The notes: generated from the letters alone by a model not told the origin. 64,000 nt of DNA from UBA2336 sp964419145 (GCA_964419145.1 CAYQOM010000008.1:116544-180543), one strand, 5' to 3'; numbered from the stretch's first letter, positions 18,377 to 29,400 are shown. Program-made: numbers and translations.

Positions 18377-21300
18377 TCACCGCACATCCATTTCATTGAT
18401 GTAAACCATTATTTGCTTCACTTCGCCTGTTCGATAAAATACTTTTGAAGACAAGGCACGATCAAGCGTTAACTGATCTAATGTTATCTGGGATTCATCA
18501 GTCATGGTAATGATCACTCTACTGGTATCCGCTAAGCGATAAGCTACCGGAACCTGGCAATAGGTGAAGGCAAGTGATCCTTCATCAACGGTGAGTTGTT
18601 GCCATTCTGCATGAACGTCAACATAGTTGAAAATTTCAGTATCCACCAGAAACTCCTGCATTCTCAGCATAGCCGGGTTGAAACTGAGCTGACCGTTGCA
18701 AACGTTCACGCCCAATTCACCTAAGCGTGCCAGCATATCTTCTTTCACCTGGCCCGTCATGCCGGGTTGTTGTGCGCCCTTACCTGATGGCGTGTGTGAA
18801 TAGGGATCGGTTGGAAAGGCGCCATAAACGTTGGGCGATTTATGTACACCGATTCCTTCATTAATCTCATAAAAATGATTGGTCAGCTTGTTGATAATGG
18901 CCTCGTTTTCCTGTTTATCGATAGCGTCCACGCAACATTCCTGTGCCGCAAGCAACAGCTTGGAAACCATGTGCCAGTAAATGGACCCTAATCCTTCATA
19001 GCCAAAGAAGGTGCCGGATCTGCCGGTGAAGGCTTTGTGATTGAATACGCTTTCGTAAATCTCCAATACCACGTTACGATCCGTTTCCACCAGTTGGGCG
19101 TATCCATTTTTAGCCAAGGTATCTAACACGGTTTCAAGATCGTTTGAGTTTTTGAGGCTTCCGTTGAAGTGAAAACCTCCCGTTACATCTTGCTCCACCA
19201 GTTGCATGTTATTGTTCTTAATCAAGGCGCTGAGTAGTGTTGACTGTGATACGGCAGATGAAGGAATAGAATTTTTGGCAAGAAAACCGGGAAGTTGCTT
19301 GTTCGGGTATAGCAGGTAGCTCTGTTGATCTTCCCTGTAAAGTTTACTCTTTCTTAAACTATCCAAAACCTGCAGGGCATCAGTTGGCGACAAGTAACCC
19401 GAACTTAGAATGGCAACTTGTCCTTCCAGCATCTCACTTAAATGGCTAATGGAAACTTCTGTGTTATGCTGTAACGAAAGGATGTTATACGAATGGAAGA
19501 GACCATCTGCCCTTTTATTCGCGCGCAGTGAATGGTCGATAAAATCAAGGGTAAGGTGAATGAGCTGGGTTAGCTCTTTCATGTGCAATTTCTCCTTTCT
19601 GTTGGTAAAGGATTGACTGTAGATTTTATTTCGATAATTACTGGCCGCGATTCCTAAACCATCCATCAGATTTTTTCGGTCTCGATTCGTGATTGAACTG
19701 GTGAGGAGATGTTTATGGCTCTCTAACGATTGGTGAACACCCCTTACAAATGCCAAAAGTTCCTCTGAAATGAGTACGGACTCAATCTTAGTTTCATCAA
19801 GAAAAGTGTTGATGAATTTTAGAAACCGCCTGAGGTAACAAAGGGTTACTACCGAAACACCGTTTCCGACCAGTGCATTATTTGCGTCATTCCATTCCGG
19901 TCGTTGGGTATTCATCCAAATACCACCTTCTGGAATAAAATTTGAAATCTTGGCCATTACCGTGGCCAGAATTTTTTCGATGAAGTTAACGTAATGGATT
20001 GTGTTTTCTTGATTAAGTAATAGGGCACTATCGGCTCCCAGCGTTTTCCAACCCTCTCTGATCGATTTGTCTGATTTATGATCAAAATCGATCGTGTCTT
20101 TTGGATTCTTTAGAATGCTGGTGTAGTCCTTGATTTTGTAGGGCACATTGGCGTACACAAAAATTTCTTTATCGATGTACTGATTGAGTTTGTCAGGCCA
20201 ATAGTTGTTGCTTAACTCCAGAAATTTCAACAGGTAAATCAATTGGTGATCGCCCCAATAGCCGATGTATGACCACGGGTCGTCCGCTTCGATCGTTTCC
20301 CAATCAATACCATTTTTTGTAATGCGGTAGGGGTTATAGCCATCGAATGTGGATGCATTTAAAAATTTGAAGATCATGCCCTCAACAAAAGCCGGGTACG
20401 CATGTGCCAATGCTTCCCAGTTTTGGAAGATGTCTCGCCAGTTTCCGGCATAATCTAAAATTTTTGATCCATCCAGTTCATTGCGTGTATTAATCGAGAA
20501 CTGATTCCATGGACGACTGGGGTCACCATGCCTGCGACTAAACTTTAAGGGTAAATATTCTGTACAAAGCCGAATGAAATTCTTGTCGTTTGATTGCCAC
20601 GCCCGTGCAATAAGTTCCGGGTATTGGATTGTATCAGGCAAATTCTTCAATAATTCCGACACTGATTCGGAAGTTTCCCGGTTCATCCGACCGAGATAAT
20701 TGATGAAATCTTCCTTTTCAATTCGATAGTGATCATCAAAAATTCCACCGCGCATAATGTTGAACATGGTGTTCGCAAAATGCCTTGCGTCACGCAATTT
20801 GTCGGCCGTTAGTTGTAGGCCGTCAGCTGCTGCACAAAGTTGTTGGAGTTCCTTAGTTCCCTTAGCTATGCTCAAATTGATCTGATAAGCCAACGCTTTA
20901 TCTTGTTGTATAGATTTTGAAAGTGCCAGAATGTCGGACACGGATTGATTCACGTTGGCGATGATCATCCACTGTTTATTTTCTCCGGACGCCAATAAAC
21001 TTGTGGTATGAATGAAGTAAGCGCCTTTTTCTGCTTTAATATCGTCCTCCTGCTGAACAGGTATTCCTGATCGGAACGCATGGAGTTGTAGTGTGGATAG
21101 GAGGTAAGTAGGATTATCTAAGCCCACCGACCAGGCAATATTGGCTTTGAGCGCTTCGCTCGGTTCAGCACGGTCAACAATGATGGCACTTAATGCGTAG
21201 ATTCCAATGCCACTTATTCTATCCAGCTCATTACGTTTATAGGCATCAACCAAGTTGCTTCTTTGGTTTTGAAGCATGCTGCCAACGCCAGCGGGAATGA

Positions 21301-21811
21301 TGTTTTGTAGCCCATCCAAAATGGAAATGGATACAGATTCAGTACCTGAGTTAATAAGAAAGGCTTCCCTTACGAAACCGTACTCATTACTGGAACTCCA
21401 ACGATAGCGAAAGGTGATGTCCAAATCATGATTGACTTCTTCAAAAAGTATTCTGTTCCCATAAATGCTTTTATAAAGATTTCGGGTGTACTGATAATTT
21501 CCTTCATTGCGGGAGGAGAAGGGTTCCCATCGAAATTTGTTTTCCTGTTTGGTGATCCAAAAGATTGATTTACTTCCGGTGATATCGTATGACTCGGTGA
21601 TCTTATCGTCTGTATAATAAGGAAAGAGTGCAAGCTCAGCATTTTTTCTTCCGGCTGTAATGCCTCCATTGCTGGATATGAATAACCAATGGTTCGAATC
21701 GCTTACTATGCTCATGAAGAACGGACGCATTTTGTCAATGTTTGAAATCTGATAATAGATTTCATCGCCAATCCGCACTTGCGTTAGCTGGGTAGAATCG
21801 ATTTGTTTCAC
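18377..21811 (-). CDS. Large cytosolic protein, probable beta-1,3-glucan phosphorylase (GH94/GH149/GH161-like)
   Basis: 1,144 residues from a GTG start, with no signal peptide or membrane segment. The N-terminal half looks like the beta-sandwich of GH94-type phosphorylases (ISNIDKMRPFFMSIVSD, SSNGGITAGR). The centre is an alpha/alpha barrel with LDYAGNWRDIFQNWEAL and DPWSYIGYWGDHQ near residue 515, and a long helical region follows. Length, architecture and its place among GH17, GH3 and GH16 genes fit GH149/GH161 beta-1,3-glucan phosphorylases, which split glucan with phosphate to glucose-1-phosphate. The family assignment is inference from memory and context. An intrinsic terminator lies just upstream. 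Confidence 0.62.
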   Translation of the reverse strand: MKQIDSTQLTQVRIGDEIYYQISNIDKMRPFFMSIVSDSNHWLFISSNGGITAGRKNAELALFPYYTDDKITESYDITGSKSIFWITKQENKFRWEPFSSRNEGNYQYTRNLYKSIYGNRILFEEVNHDLDITFRYRWSSSNEYGFVREAFLINSGTESVSISILDGLQNIIPAGVGSMLQNQRSNLVDAYKRNELDRISGIGIYALSAIIVDRAEPSEALKANIAWSVGLDNPTYLLSTLQLHAFRSGIPVQQEDDIKAEKGAYFIHTTSLLASGENKQWMIIANVNQSVSDILALSKSIQQDKALAYQINLSIAKGTKELQQLCAAADGLQLTADKLRDARHFANTMFNIMRGGIFDDHYRIEKEDFINYLGRMNRETSESVSELLKNLPDTIQYPELIARAWQSNDKNFIRLCTEYLPLKFSRRHGDPSRPWNQFSINTRNELDGSKILDYAGNWRDIFQNWEALAHAYPAFVEGMIFKFLNASTFDGYNPYRITKNGIDWETIEADDPWSYIGYWGDHQLIYLLKFLELSNNYWPDKLNQYIDKEIFVYANVPYKIKDYTSILKNPKDTIDFDHKSDKSIREGWKTLGADSALLLNQENTIHYVNFIEKILATVMAKISNFIPEGGIWMNTQRPEWNDANNALVGNGVSVVTLCYLRRFLKFINTFLDETKIESVLISEELLAFVRGVHQSLESHKHLLTSSITNRDRKNLMDGLGIAASNYRNKIYSQSFTNRKEKLHMKELTQLIHLTLDFIDHSLRANKRADGLFHSYNILSLQHNTEVSISHLSEMLEGQVAILSSGYLSPTDALQVLDSLRKSKLYREDQQSYLLYPNKQLPGFLAKNSIPSSAVSQSTLLSALIKNNNMQLVEQDVTGGFHFNGSLKNSNDLETVLDTLAKNGYAQLVETDRNVVLEIYESVFNHKAFTGRSGTFFGYEGLGSIYWHMVSKLLLAAQECCVDAIDKQENEAIINKLTNHFYEINEGIGVHKSPNVYGAFPTDPYSHTPSGKGAQQPGMTGQVKEDMLARLGELGVNVCNGQLSFNPAMLRMQEFLVDTEIFNYVDVHAEWQQLTVDEGSLAFTYCQVPVAYRLADTSRVIITMTDESQITLDQLTLDRALSSKVFYRTGEVKQIMVYINEMDVR

Positions 21812-21845
21812 TTCAGGCTTATCAATTTGGTTGAAGTTTCTTGCT

Positions 21846-21879
21846 ATTTAAAAACGGGTCAGGCCTTACGACCTGACCC
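21846..21879 (-). terminator. Intrinsic terminator inside the glucan operon
   Basis: GGGTCAGG (21856-21863) and CCTGACCC (21872-21879) make a perfect 8-bp stem with an 8-base loop. Read on the minus strand, it is followed by GTTTTTAAATA. It separates the 752-residue lipoprotein gene (stop at 21910) from the phosphorylase-like gene (start at 21811). It should reduce transcription of the downstream cytosolic genes or mark a new transcription unit. Confidence 0.8.
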
Positions 21880-21909
21880 ATTTCTTATGCAAATGATTCA
21901 CTTATACGA

Positions 21910-24168
21910 TTAAGGATTCAGCACTACGGATACATTGTCAATGTTTGCGGTTACACTACAACCGGCATCTCCACCACACACGGCTTCAATTAAAAATGAA
22001 ATACCTTCTGATACATCAGTGCCTGGTGCAATGGTAAATGTTCCGGTAAAGGTGGTCCAGTTTGCGCCAGGAATGGGTGCGGGGTTAAAGACATGCGTAA
22101 ATGAAGCTCCGCCTGCGCCTTCTCCAAAGAGTAGTACATTGAATACAGCTCCTGGTTGAACGATAGCTCCTTTATGGTCGAAACTAATCCGTACAACATC
22201 ACCAGCTTGAACTGTACCGGCACCGATTCGCTCCTGCTTAAATGCTGGGTTGCTTGGCCCACCCGTAGCTAATTTACCGGACCATGAGCCGCCATTGTTA
22301 ATCGTATTGTCTAATGCAGCTGTTCCACCATTCTGAAATAATGCCCAACCGGTATCATCGCCTGTTTCAAAGTCACCGTTAGTAGCCAGGTTAGTTCCCG
22401 GGGTACCGCCTCCTCCTGATGTTTTGTAGAAGTATATATTATCCAGGAAGATATCACCGTTTCCATCAAACTTCAGTTGGATAATATTTGCCAGGTTTAC
22501 GGGTGGCGTGAATTCAGACAGAGGTATATCGATACTTGTCCAGTTTCCATTTGTTGGTACGGTAAGTGCCTTTGCTTTTTCTAGAGGTCCAGTACTGATT
22601 ATACTAGCGTTTAAGGCAGTGGAGTTTGCTGTCCAATAATCAATATGCAGGAATTCCATTGCGGAAACATCTTGGGCATTGCCACTAAAGTCTGTGCCCT
22701 GGTAGTTTAACCCGGCATATTTAAGCGTAGCGTTTCCTGCAATGTCAATTGTAGTTGTTACAGTAGCCTGACCCCAATTCGGATTATAATCTATACCTGT
22801 AATATTTGTGTATGCATTACTGAAGATCGAGATCACATCATTGGCATCGCGGGCAGGAGGGTTGGGTGCTGCGGTAGCTGGTGAAGTTGCACCGCTTCCT
22901 GAACCGTAGTACGCGAAGTCGTCAATGAAATAAGTAGCTGTAGTGTTGGTATTCAATTCAAAGAACAGAATAATCTTATCATACTTTCCGCTTTCACTTC
23001 CCGCAAAAGGAAAGGTCAACTCTTCCCATGCATTAGCGCCCACGGTAGTAGTTCTGCTTACTTCCGTATTGATTGCCGAATTTGCCTTGTCTTCAAGTTT
23101 CACCAAAACGTTGTAGGCCACCGTGCTGGAGTACACTTTTAGTTTGAAGCCCGAATGGGTTGTGAAATCCAGTTTCGAATCAAACTCGATTTGATTATTG
23201 GCAAACAAAGCGCCACCGCTTCTGTCGATCTTGCCTACGTTACATGAACTATTAACGTCATTCTCAAAATCAGGATTGGTAGCAAAAGTGTATACTGCAT
23301 CAAACGACCCTATAGCCGTACCGGGATCTGTTTGAAAAGTCAGGTTAAAGTCAGAGGCAGAAAGGGCTTGTGCCGTTTCTGGTGTACAAGGTATTTCAGC
23401 TTCTTTTTGCTCAATGTCATCAAGGTAAAACGTTCCGGCAGTTGTACCGGGGCCATCAACAAACATGGTTAACCTTGAATATTTTGCTGATGAGTTAAAA
23501 TCGAAATTTACGGTTTCCCAACCGGTACCACCATGATTACTCGTTACTTCTATTGCGCCTGCAGTTCCTTCTTCTAGTTTTAACAATACACTGACAGCTT
23601 CATCTGCCCAGAGGTTCATGCTTATTCTCTTATCGGTAGCTAAGTCAATGTCGCTGCCCAGATCAAAAAACATTCCTTCAAATGCCACACCACTGTTTGT
23701 CAAGGCACCTACTTTGGTAGCTTTATTATTTGTGCCCGATTGATCAGGATTGTCTACGATCGCAAAAGATGCACCGTTAAATGCTGTTGGATTATAGTTT
23801 ACGGAGTTATTGTCAAATGTTATGGGTAAAGAAACGGCAACTTTAATATTGATTGCAATCATATCCTCAAATGTGTCGGAGGCTCCTGCGACATGGGACG
23901 CTGTTAAGCTTACCGTATAGGTGCCGGTAGGGTAGGCTTTTACCGGATTTATTTCAGTTGAGGTCTCTCCATCGCCAAACTCCCACAAAAATTTTGTTGC
24001 GTTGGTTGACGTATTGATAAAGGTTACTGTGCCTGTATCTTCATTAACGGTATAGGTGAAGCCTGCTGTAACTTGTGGAAGCTCCTCAACTTCATCTTCG
24101 CATCCCGCGAAGAATACTATCATGCTGATGGTTATGATCAGCTTCGTGTACTTTGTAAATATATTCAT
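21910..24168 (-). CDS. Multi-domain surface lipoprotein with PKD and carbohydrate-binding-like domains
   Basis: 752 residues. The signal peptide ends FFAGCEDE, a typical Bacteroidota lipoprotein with acidic residues after the Cys (an outer-surface export-type signal). A PKD domain (about residues 33-110, FLWEFGDGETS) is followed by at least four beta-sandwich modules resembling carbohydrate-binding domains, several ending in a FYLDDIE/IFLDNIYFYK strand. One module (about 440-590, starting DANDVISIFSNAYTNI) is shared with the C-terminus of the 466-residue lipoprotein of this locus. No catalytic residues were recognised. Probably a SusE/F-like glycan-binding protein. A single 25-base gap separates it from the GH16 gene. 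Confidence 0.82.
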   Translation of the reverse strand: MNIFTKYTKLIITISMIVFFAGCEDEVEELPQVTAGFTYTVNEDTGTVTFINTSTNATKFLWEFGDGETSTEINPVKAYPTGTYTVSLTASHVAGASDTFEDMIAINIKVAVSLPITFDNNSVNYNPTAFNGASFAIVDNPDQSGTNNKATKVGALTNSGVAFEGMFFDLGSDIDLATDKRISMNLWADEAVSVLLKLEEGTAGAIEVTSNHGGTGWETVNFDFNSSAKYSRLTMFVDGPGTTAGTFYLDDIEQKEAEIPCTPETAQALSASDFNLTFQTDPGTAIGSFDAVYTFATNPDFENDVNSSCNVGKIDRSGGALFANNQIEFDSKLDFTTHSGFKLKVYSSTVAYNVLVKLEDKANSAINTEVSRTTTVGANAWEELTFPFAGSESGKYDKIILFFELNTNTTATYFIDDFAYYGSGSGATSPATAAPNPPARDANDVISIFSNAYTNITGIDYNPNWGQATVTTTIDIAGNATLKYAGLNYQGTDFSGNAQDVSAMEFLHIDYWTANSTALNASIISTGPLEKAKALTVPTNGNWTSIDIPLSEFTPPVNLANIIQLKFDGNGDIFLDNIYFYKTSGGGGTPGTNLATNGDFETGDDTGWALFQNGGTAALDNTINNGGSWSGKLATGGPSNPAFKQERIGAGTVQAGDVVRISFDHKGAIVQPGAVFNVLLFGEGAGGASFTHVFNPAPIPGANWTTFTGTFTIAPGTDVSEGISFLIEAVCGGDAGCSVTANIDNVSVVLNP

Positions 24169-24193
24169 GATCTTAGCTATTTTTGGTTAAGGT

Positions 24194-25039
24194 TTATTTG
24201 TACACCCTCACGTAGTCGACCAACATGGTTTGAGGGAAAACAGTCTCGCTGTTAGGAGAGCCAACGAATGTTCCTCCTACGGCAAGGTTTATCAAAATGA
24301 AGAATGGTTTATTAAACACCCATTCGCCCGGAACATCGGCAGGTGTTATTTGATTGTACAAGACATCGTCAACATAGTAGTTTATATAATTTGGCGTCCA
24401 TTCAATGCCGAATACATGAAATCCGGTATCAAACCGATCATTCGGAAGTGTGTAGCTTTTTGAAATAGATTCCCCTGCAGAATAGCCTGGCCCATGAACG
24501 GTACCCAGTACAACGGTTGGCTCTTGTCCGCGAAATTCCATAATGTCAATTTCACCGGCACCTGGCCATGGGTTTGTATCGATATCAGCCCCCAACATCC
24601 AGAAGGCTGGCCACATACCCTGTCCCCATGGTAACCTGATTCTGGCTTCAAACCGGCCATAGGCTTGCTCGAATTTACCCTTTGTAAGCAGCCTTGCTGA
24701 CGTATAGGATGAACCTTGATAGGATTCTTTTCGCGCAGTAATCAGCAGGTAGCCATTTTGCACAGTCACATTTTCTGGTCGATCGGTATAGTATTGCAAT
24801 TCATTATTGCCCCATCCATTGCTACCGGTACCAATATCATACCCCCAAATGGTACTGTTTGGTGTGCCATCTACATCAAACTCATCCTGCATAACGAGTT
24901 GATTAAATGTTGTTACCGTTTGTTCGTCATCTGAACAGCTTAGGGTGACAGCAAGCAGGCAAGACACAATAAGACGCAGCCAAATTTTTTTGTTTGTTCC
25001 TGACTTAAATTGATCTCGTTGATTCATTTCACATTTCAT
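24194..25039 (-). CDS. GH16 endo-beta-1,3-glucanase (laminarinase), lipoprotein
   Basis: About 281 residues from the ATG at 25039 (7 bases after the upstream stop); an ATG at 25027 is an alternative. The lipoprotein signal ends TLSCSDDEQ, with acidic residues after the Cys. The GH16 catalytic signature GEIDIMEFRGQEP (nucleophile Glu, Asp, acid/base Glu) and strands GMWPAFWMLG, HVFGIEWTP and LVDYVRVYK are intact. The DIMEFRG form is typical of laminarinases, which cut internal beta-1,3 bonds of laminarin or similar glucans. It is likely anchored in the outer membrane and probably facing the medium. Confidence 0.94.
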   Translation of the reverse strand: MKCEMNQRDQFKSGTNKKIWLRLIVSCLLAVTLSCSDDEQTVTTFNQLVMQDEFDVDGTPNSTIWGYDIGTGSNGWGNNELQYYTDRPENVTVQNGYLLITARKESYQGSSYTSARLLTKGKFEQAYGRFEARIRLPWGQGMWPAFWMLGADIDTNPWPGAGEIDIMEFRGQEPTVVLGTVHGPGYSAGESISKSYTLPNDRFDTGFHVFGIEWTPNYINYYVDDVLYNQITPADVPGEWVFNKPFFILINLAVGGTFVGSPNSETVFPQTMLVDYVRVYK

Positions 25040-25046
25040 AAGAACT

Positions 25047-26447
25047 CTATTTATAGAAATACATATTATCCACCAGCAGATTTGAAATCGTTGCATCCGA
25101 TATGAAGAATATCTGTGCAAGATTGTTTCTGTTAGCTAAGCCGAAATCCGCCAGCGGAATATCCAGACTAATCCACGTGTTGCTGGATAGTGACGTATTG
25201 GTAAAGGTTACACGTCCACTTGAATCATCACCACCACCGAAGGCACCATCAGGTCCAAAATCTCCTAACTCGATGGAAATAAAATCACCTGGATCAATTG
25301 ACTCTGGAATTTGAATATCAACATGAAGGTGAGTCATTCCGGAAACATTAACCGTGGGATTCTTAAATTCGGTAGCCACAAAATTTAATTGCGTGTATCG
25401 AATGATATGATCCCCATCAATGGTGAGATCGGCACCACCTAATGTTGTTTGGAAAGGCGCGAAAAAGCCATTGTAGAAATCTACGGGTATGTTGGTGTAG
25501 GCATCGCTAAAAACGGAAATAACATTCGCTGCATCACGCGTAGGAATTGGAGCGGGTACAAAATCTCCCAGCGATTGTATGGATAAAGATCCCTGAGCCC
25601 GCACACCTGCCAGTACGGCCGTAATTTCTGCAGTGCCCGGGCCTACTATGGAGATGATTCCATTTTCACTAACACGGGCAACATCAACATTCGAAGATTT
25701 AAAAGTAAAATAGGCAGGAGCGGCTGAAACTGTTTGGTTGAGTCCCGAAGCCAGGTTAAAGGTTTGTGTTAACCCTGGAATAGTTATGGTGGTACCAATA
25801 AACGTTTCTATAGTTTCATGTTGCCCAGAGAAAATAGCAGGACGTGGCTGGGCTACTGTTCCCAGTTTTTCAAACTTTAATTCATCAATCCAAAACGTAT
25901 AGCCGTTATTATTTTCTGGTCCTTCCGCATACCAGAACATACCCTTTTCAAAAACGAGTCTGCTTGGGTCTGGAATGGGTATGACGTACTTTGTCCATGC
26001 TGTGCTTATTCGCATGTTGTTCATCGTTACCATGAACTTGTTTTCACCAAAATCATTTCCGAATCCGATTTCATTGATGGTAGCACTCTGAGATGCCTTT
26101 GCCCAGAAGGTTAGTGCATCATAGTCTGATAAATCGCGACCACCGTTATCAGGAAAGATCGCTCCGGCAAATGCGCCACCAGGATCTCCAACATTGGGTA
26201 CATCGAATCGCATGGAAGCCGTGCCTGAGTATCGTACATCAGTATCTACTGTAAAAGCATCCAGTTTTGATCCACCGAAAGGAAAGTACTGCAGGCCACC
26301 ACTGAAACCATCAATAAATACTTCAGGTGTGGAAGGGAACTTTGCAAATTCTACATCACCTGATAAGTTTCGCTCGCAGCTTAAACTGAGAAGCGAAAGT
26401 ATACCGGTAAGAATAATCTGTGCGCTATGTGTTATTATTTTTTTCAT
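25047..26447 (-). CDS. Glycan-binding lipoprotein with Ig-like (BIG2) and CBM-like domains
   Basis: About 466 residues from the ATG at 26447 (MKKIITHSAQ), 11 bases after the previous stop; the longer frame runs into the upstream gene. The signal peptide ends SLSCERN. An N-terminal beta-sandwich (about 35-210, VDTDVRYSGTASMRFD, DYDALTFWAKAS) resembles carbohydrate-binding modules, a BIG2-like Ig domain follows (GIISIVGPGTAEITAVLAG), and the C-terminus is a module starting DAANVISVFSDAYTNI and ending LLVDNMYFYK. No catalytic site was seen. It probably captures glucan at the surface next to GH16. Confidence 0.82.
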   Translation of the reverse strand: MKKIITHSAQIILTGILSLLSLSCERNLSGDVEFAKFPSTPEVFIDGFSGGLQYFPFGGSKLDAFTVDTDVRYSGTASMRFDVPNVGDPGGAFAGAIFPDNGGRDLSDYDALTFWAKASQSATINEIGFGNDFGENKFMVTMNNMRISTAWTKYVIPIPDPSRLVFEKGMFWYAEGPENNNGYTFWIDELKFEKLGTVAQPRPAIFSGQHETIETFIGTTITIPGLTQTFNLASGLNQTVSAAPAYFTFKSSNVDVARVSENGIISIVGPGTAEITAVLAGVRAQGSLSIQSLGDFVPAPIPTRDAANVISVFSDAYTNIPVDFYNGFFAPFQTTLGGADLTIDGDHIIRYTQLNFVATEFKNPTVNVSGMTHLHVDIQIPESIDPGDFISIELGDFGPDGAFGGGDDSSGRVTFTNTSLSSNTWISLDIPLADFGLANRNNLAQIFFISDATISNLLVDNMYFYK

Positions 26448-26458
26448 GATGAAGATTT

Positions 26459-29400
26459 TTATTTCCCAACATTGATGTGCAGGTATGTTCTGAATTCCCA
26501 TTCGTTTCCATCAGGAAAACCAACGGGACTAATAATTGGTGTTGTGCCAAATTCCTCCGTTACGTTGGGAAGGTATCTCGGAGAGAATTCATTTAGTGAA
26601 CGCCACATAAACCGCATACCCAGTGTTGTATTTGGTAGAATAAACCAATCTTGTTTACCTACAGTGGTGGAGATATCGGCCATTACCTGAATTGGAAAGG
26701 TTAGGTTAAAATCCCGGTGGTAATCGAACGGCCCCCAGTCGTTAAACCTGAGGTGTGATGAAAGCTTCAGCGTCTTGTAAATTAACCTCACGTCACCGCC
26801 AAAGCGCTCAATGGTTCTTGGGTCGGGTCCATTCGCCTGGCCATTTCCACCGTAAAGGTTCGCGATGATTCCGAGCTGAGGATTGATTTTGGAGACAATT
26901 CGAGCATTGACCTCCCAGAGATCCAAAGCAGGAGGAGCACCGGCAGCTGCTGTGGGTACGCGTCCTGTTCCTGGAAAAATAACTGCTGCATCCTGAGTGG
27001 TTGGTAAGTGGCGATAAACAACGCCTAAGCTTGCCGCAAGTTTTGCGTCTTCCGCACGATCGTTGTCCCATTCGTACATCCATGTTCCGGGGGTTGGATC
27101 AAATGTCAGGAGTAGTTCGCCTGCAACGGTTTCTCGGTTGGATCGAACCACAAGCGGGTCATCCAAAATATTGCGCGGCCTTGCCGGGCCGGCAGCATCT
27201 CCGGGAATTGGGTCAATCAGTGGCTTTTGCCATAAAAAATTGGGTGCAATTTGCCACTTGCCAAGTACATAAGTAAAACCGGTTAATATGTTGTTCTTGT
27301 TTCCGCTTCCGCTGTCCTTCAGTGTCCAGCCGGTAAATGTTCTTGTGTAATCTCCGCCACCGTTCGCAACTAATCCCATGGCAGAAGCTTGTGCGTACCA
27401 ATTGATTCGACCGGAAGAATAGCTGAGTTTAATTTTCCCTCCCCAGGTGTCAGATGCCTGAATCTTGTCAACATAAACTTCATAATTTCCTTCTTCGCCT
27501 CGCACCACCTGGAAATCGCGACCAACAAGTGGTTGTCCCCCCCAAATTCCACCAGCTTCAATTTTTAACTTATCAAATAGCTTGGTTTCTGCATGTATGG
27601 TTAACCTCCGGGTTCTTGGTTGTGGTACTGCGATAGAACTTACAGCTACCCCTGGGTCATCCAGATCCTCATGAAAAATTCCGGTCAGGTTCAGTTTACC
27701 TACCTGCCGTTGATATTTCAATAGCACAGCTGGGTTTGCTCCCCACCAAAGTTCACGGCCATATGCCAGCTTGAAACCTTTTAAAGATTTTTTGCCGGTA
27801 ATTTCAAGGCCTTGCGGAGCCAGTCCATTATAGATGTCGATGTTAGGACCATAATTGGCTTCCGGATAAAGCCCGAAAAAATCACCTTCATAACCCCAAT
27901 GATAATGTCCGGTCCGGTAGAATCCCTTTAGCTCAAAGTGTTTGTGATTCCAGGTATATTCAGCCCGATATACCTGCACGCGATTTAATGATGTTAGTTC
28001 AGTTGTGCCTGTAGGGGTTTGTACCGTTTCGGGACGTCCGCGGTTTTCGTAAAATATTTCATTGATGGGATTCTCAGCAACGTTGCCCAGAATGTTAAAG
28101 GAAACGTTAGCGCGAACATTGGAAGCAGGATTCGCCTCAACACCAACAAAATAGGATTCCATATTATCAAAACCTTGCTGATTCGGATAGGTTGTTGCAT
28201 TGGGAGAAGGATTATCTGGTGTTGTAATTAAGGTGCCACCTGTTGTAAAGGTGGTAAACTCTGCACGAAGCTCACTTACCCGAAGTTTTTGACTTTGTTC
28301 GCCTTGTAAAGCTGCCTTATCGCCACGTGCTTTAATGACAGCATCAATTAGCTGAATCGCATTAAAATGTTGCCCAACCCCATCAACGGTCATGCCCGTT
28401 GCATAAGGATTTAGTGTGTGAGCCTCTTTGAGTGCATAGTAGGCTGCACGCGGGTATAAAGCATACAGACCACGCGGAGTTGTTTGGCCTTTTGCACAAA
28501 TGCCGAACCATTCTTCGTTCATGTTATTTTCACCTCTGGTAAAGTCGTTCTGGTAGCCACCGTTTGACCAAGATGCATTATCATCATGGACATCCAGGTT
28601 TGTTGTTTGTCCGAACTTCCACCACCCGTCACTGAACTGAAAAGTGAAACCGCCCAACGAGTTGCCGGCTTTCCCTAAACCTGCGGCATTTTCATAGATC
28701 TCTTTCCAATTGCCCAGCATATAATAGGCTTGCGATTCCTGATCTTCTGCTTGTTGAATAACATTGAAGGCATCAGCACCAAACTCAGTAAATAAAATCG
28801 GTTTATTCAGCTCATCGCGTACGCGTTGAAAGGCATCGCCAAACGAAATACCACGGTACATGTTTGTGCCGAAAATGTCTATGTCTTTACATTCTTCCTT
28901 TATGATTTCAAGAAACAGTAGATCACCATTACAAATGGCAACCGGATGTGAAGTGTCAATCGCCTTCATGGCCACCGTTGCTTCATTGAAAAGTTTGTAC
29001 ATGGCCGTAGCCCGCATAGTTGATTTTCTATCTTCAATGGGGATATCTTCTGTTTCGGCTCCTTCCCAGAAAAGCCCATAGTTGTTTTCGTTACCGAGCA
29101 GATAGAGCAATAGTCCTGGTGTATTTTGATATTCTTTCACCATTTCCGTCACTTCAGCGAGAAGCAGTTGCCTTACTCGCGGATCAGCATACTCGGTGTT
29201 GGCTACCCATGCACCATTTAAGGTTAAACCGTACCTGCCAAACGAGTGGTTAAGCATGGTGTAGATTCCATACTTCTCATATATGTACCGGATCCATTTG
29301 GCCGGCACACCAGTGTATTGCCGAACCGCATTAACGCCCATGTTTTTCAATAATGCCATTTCAGCATCAAGGGCAGCCATTATAATGTCATCCGGTTGTT

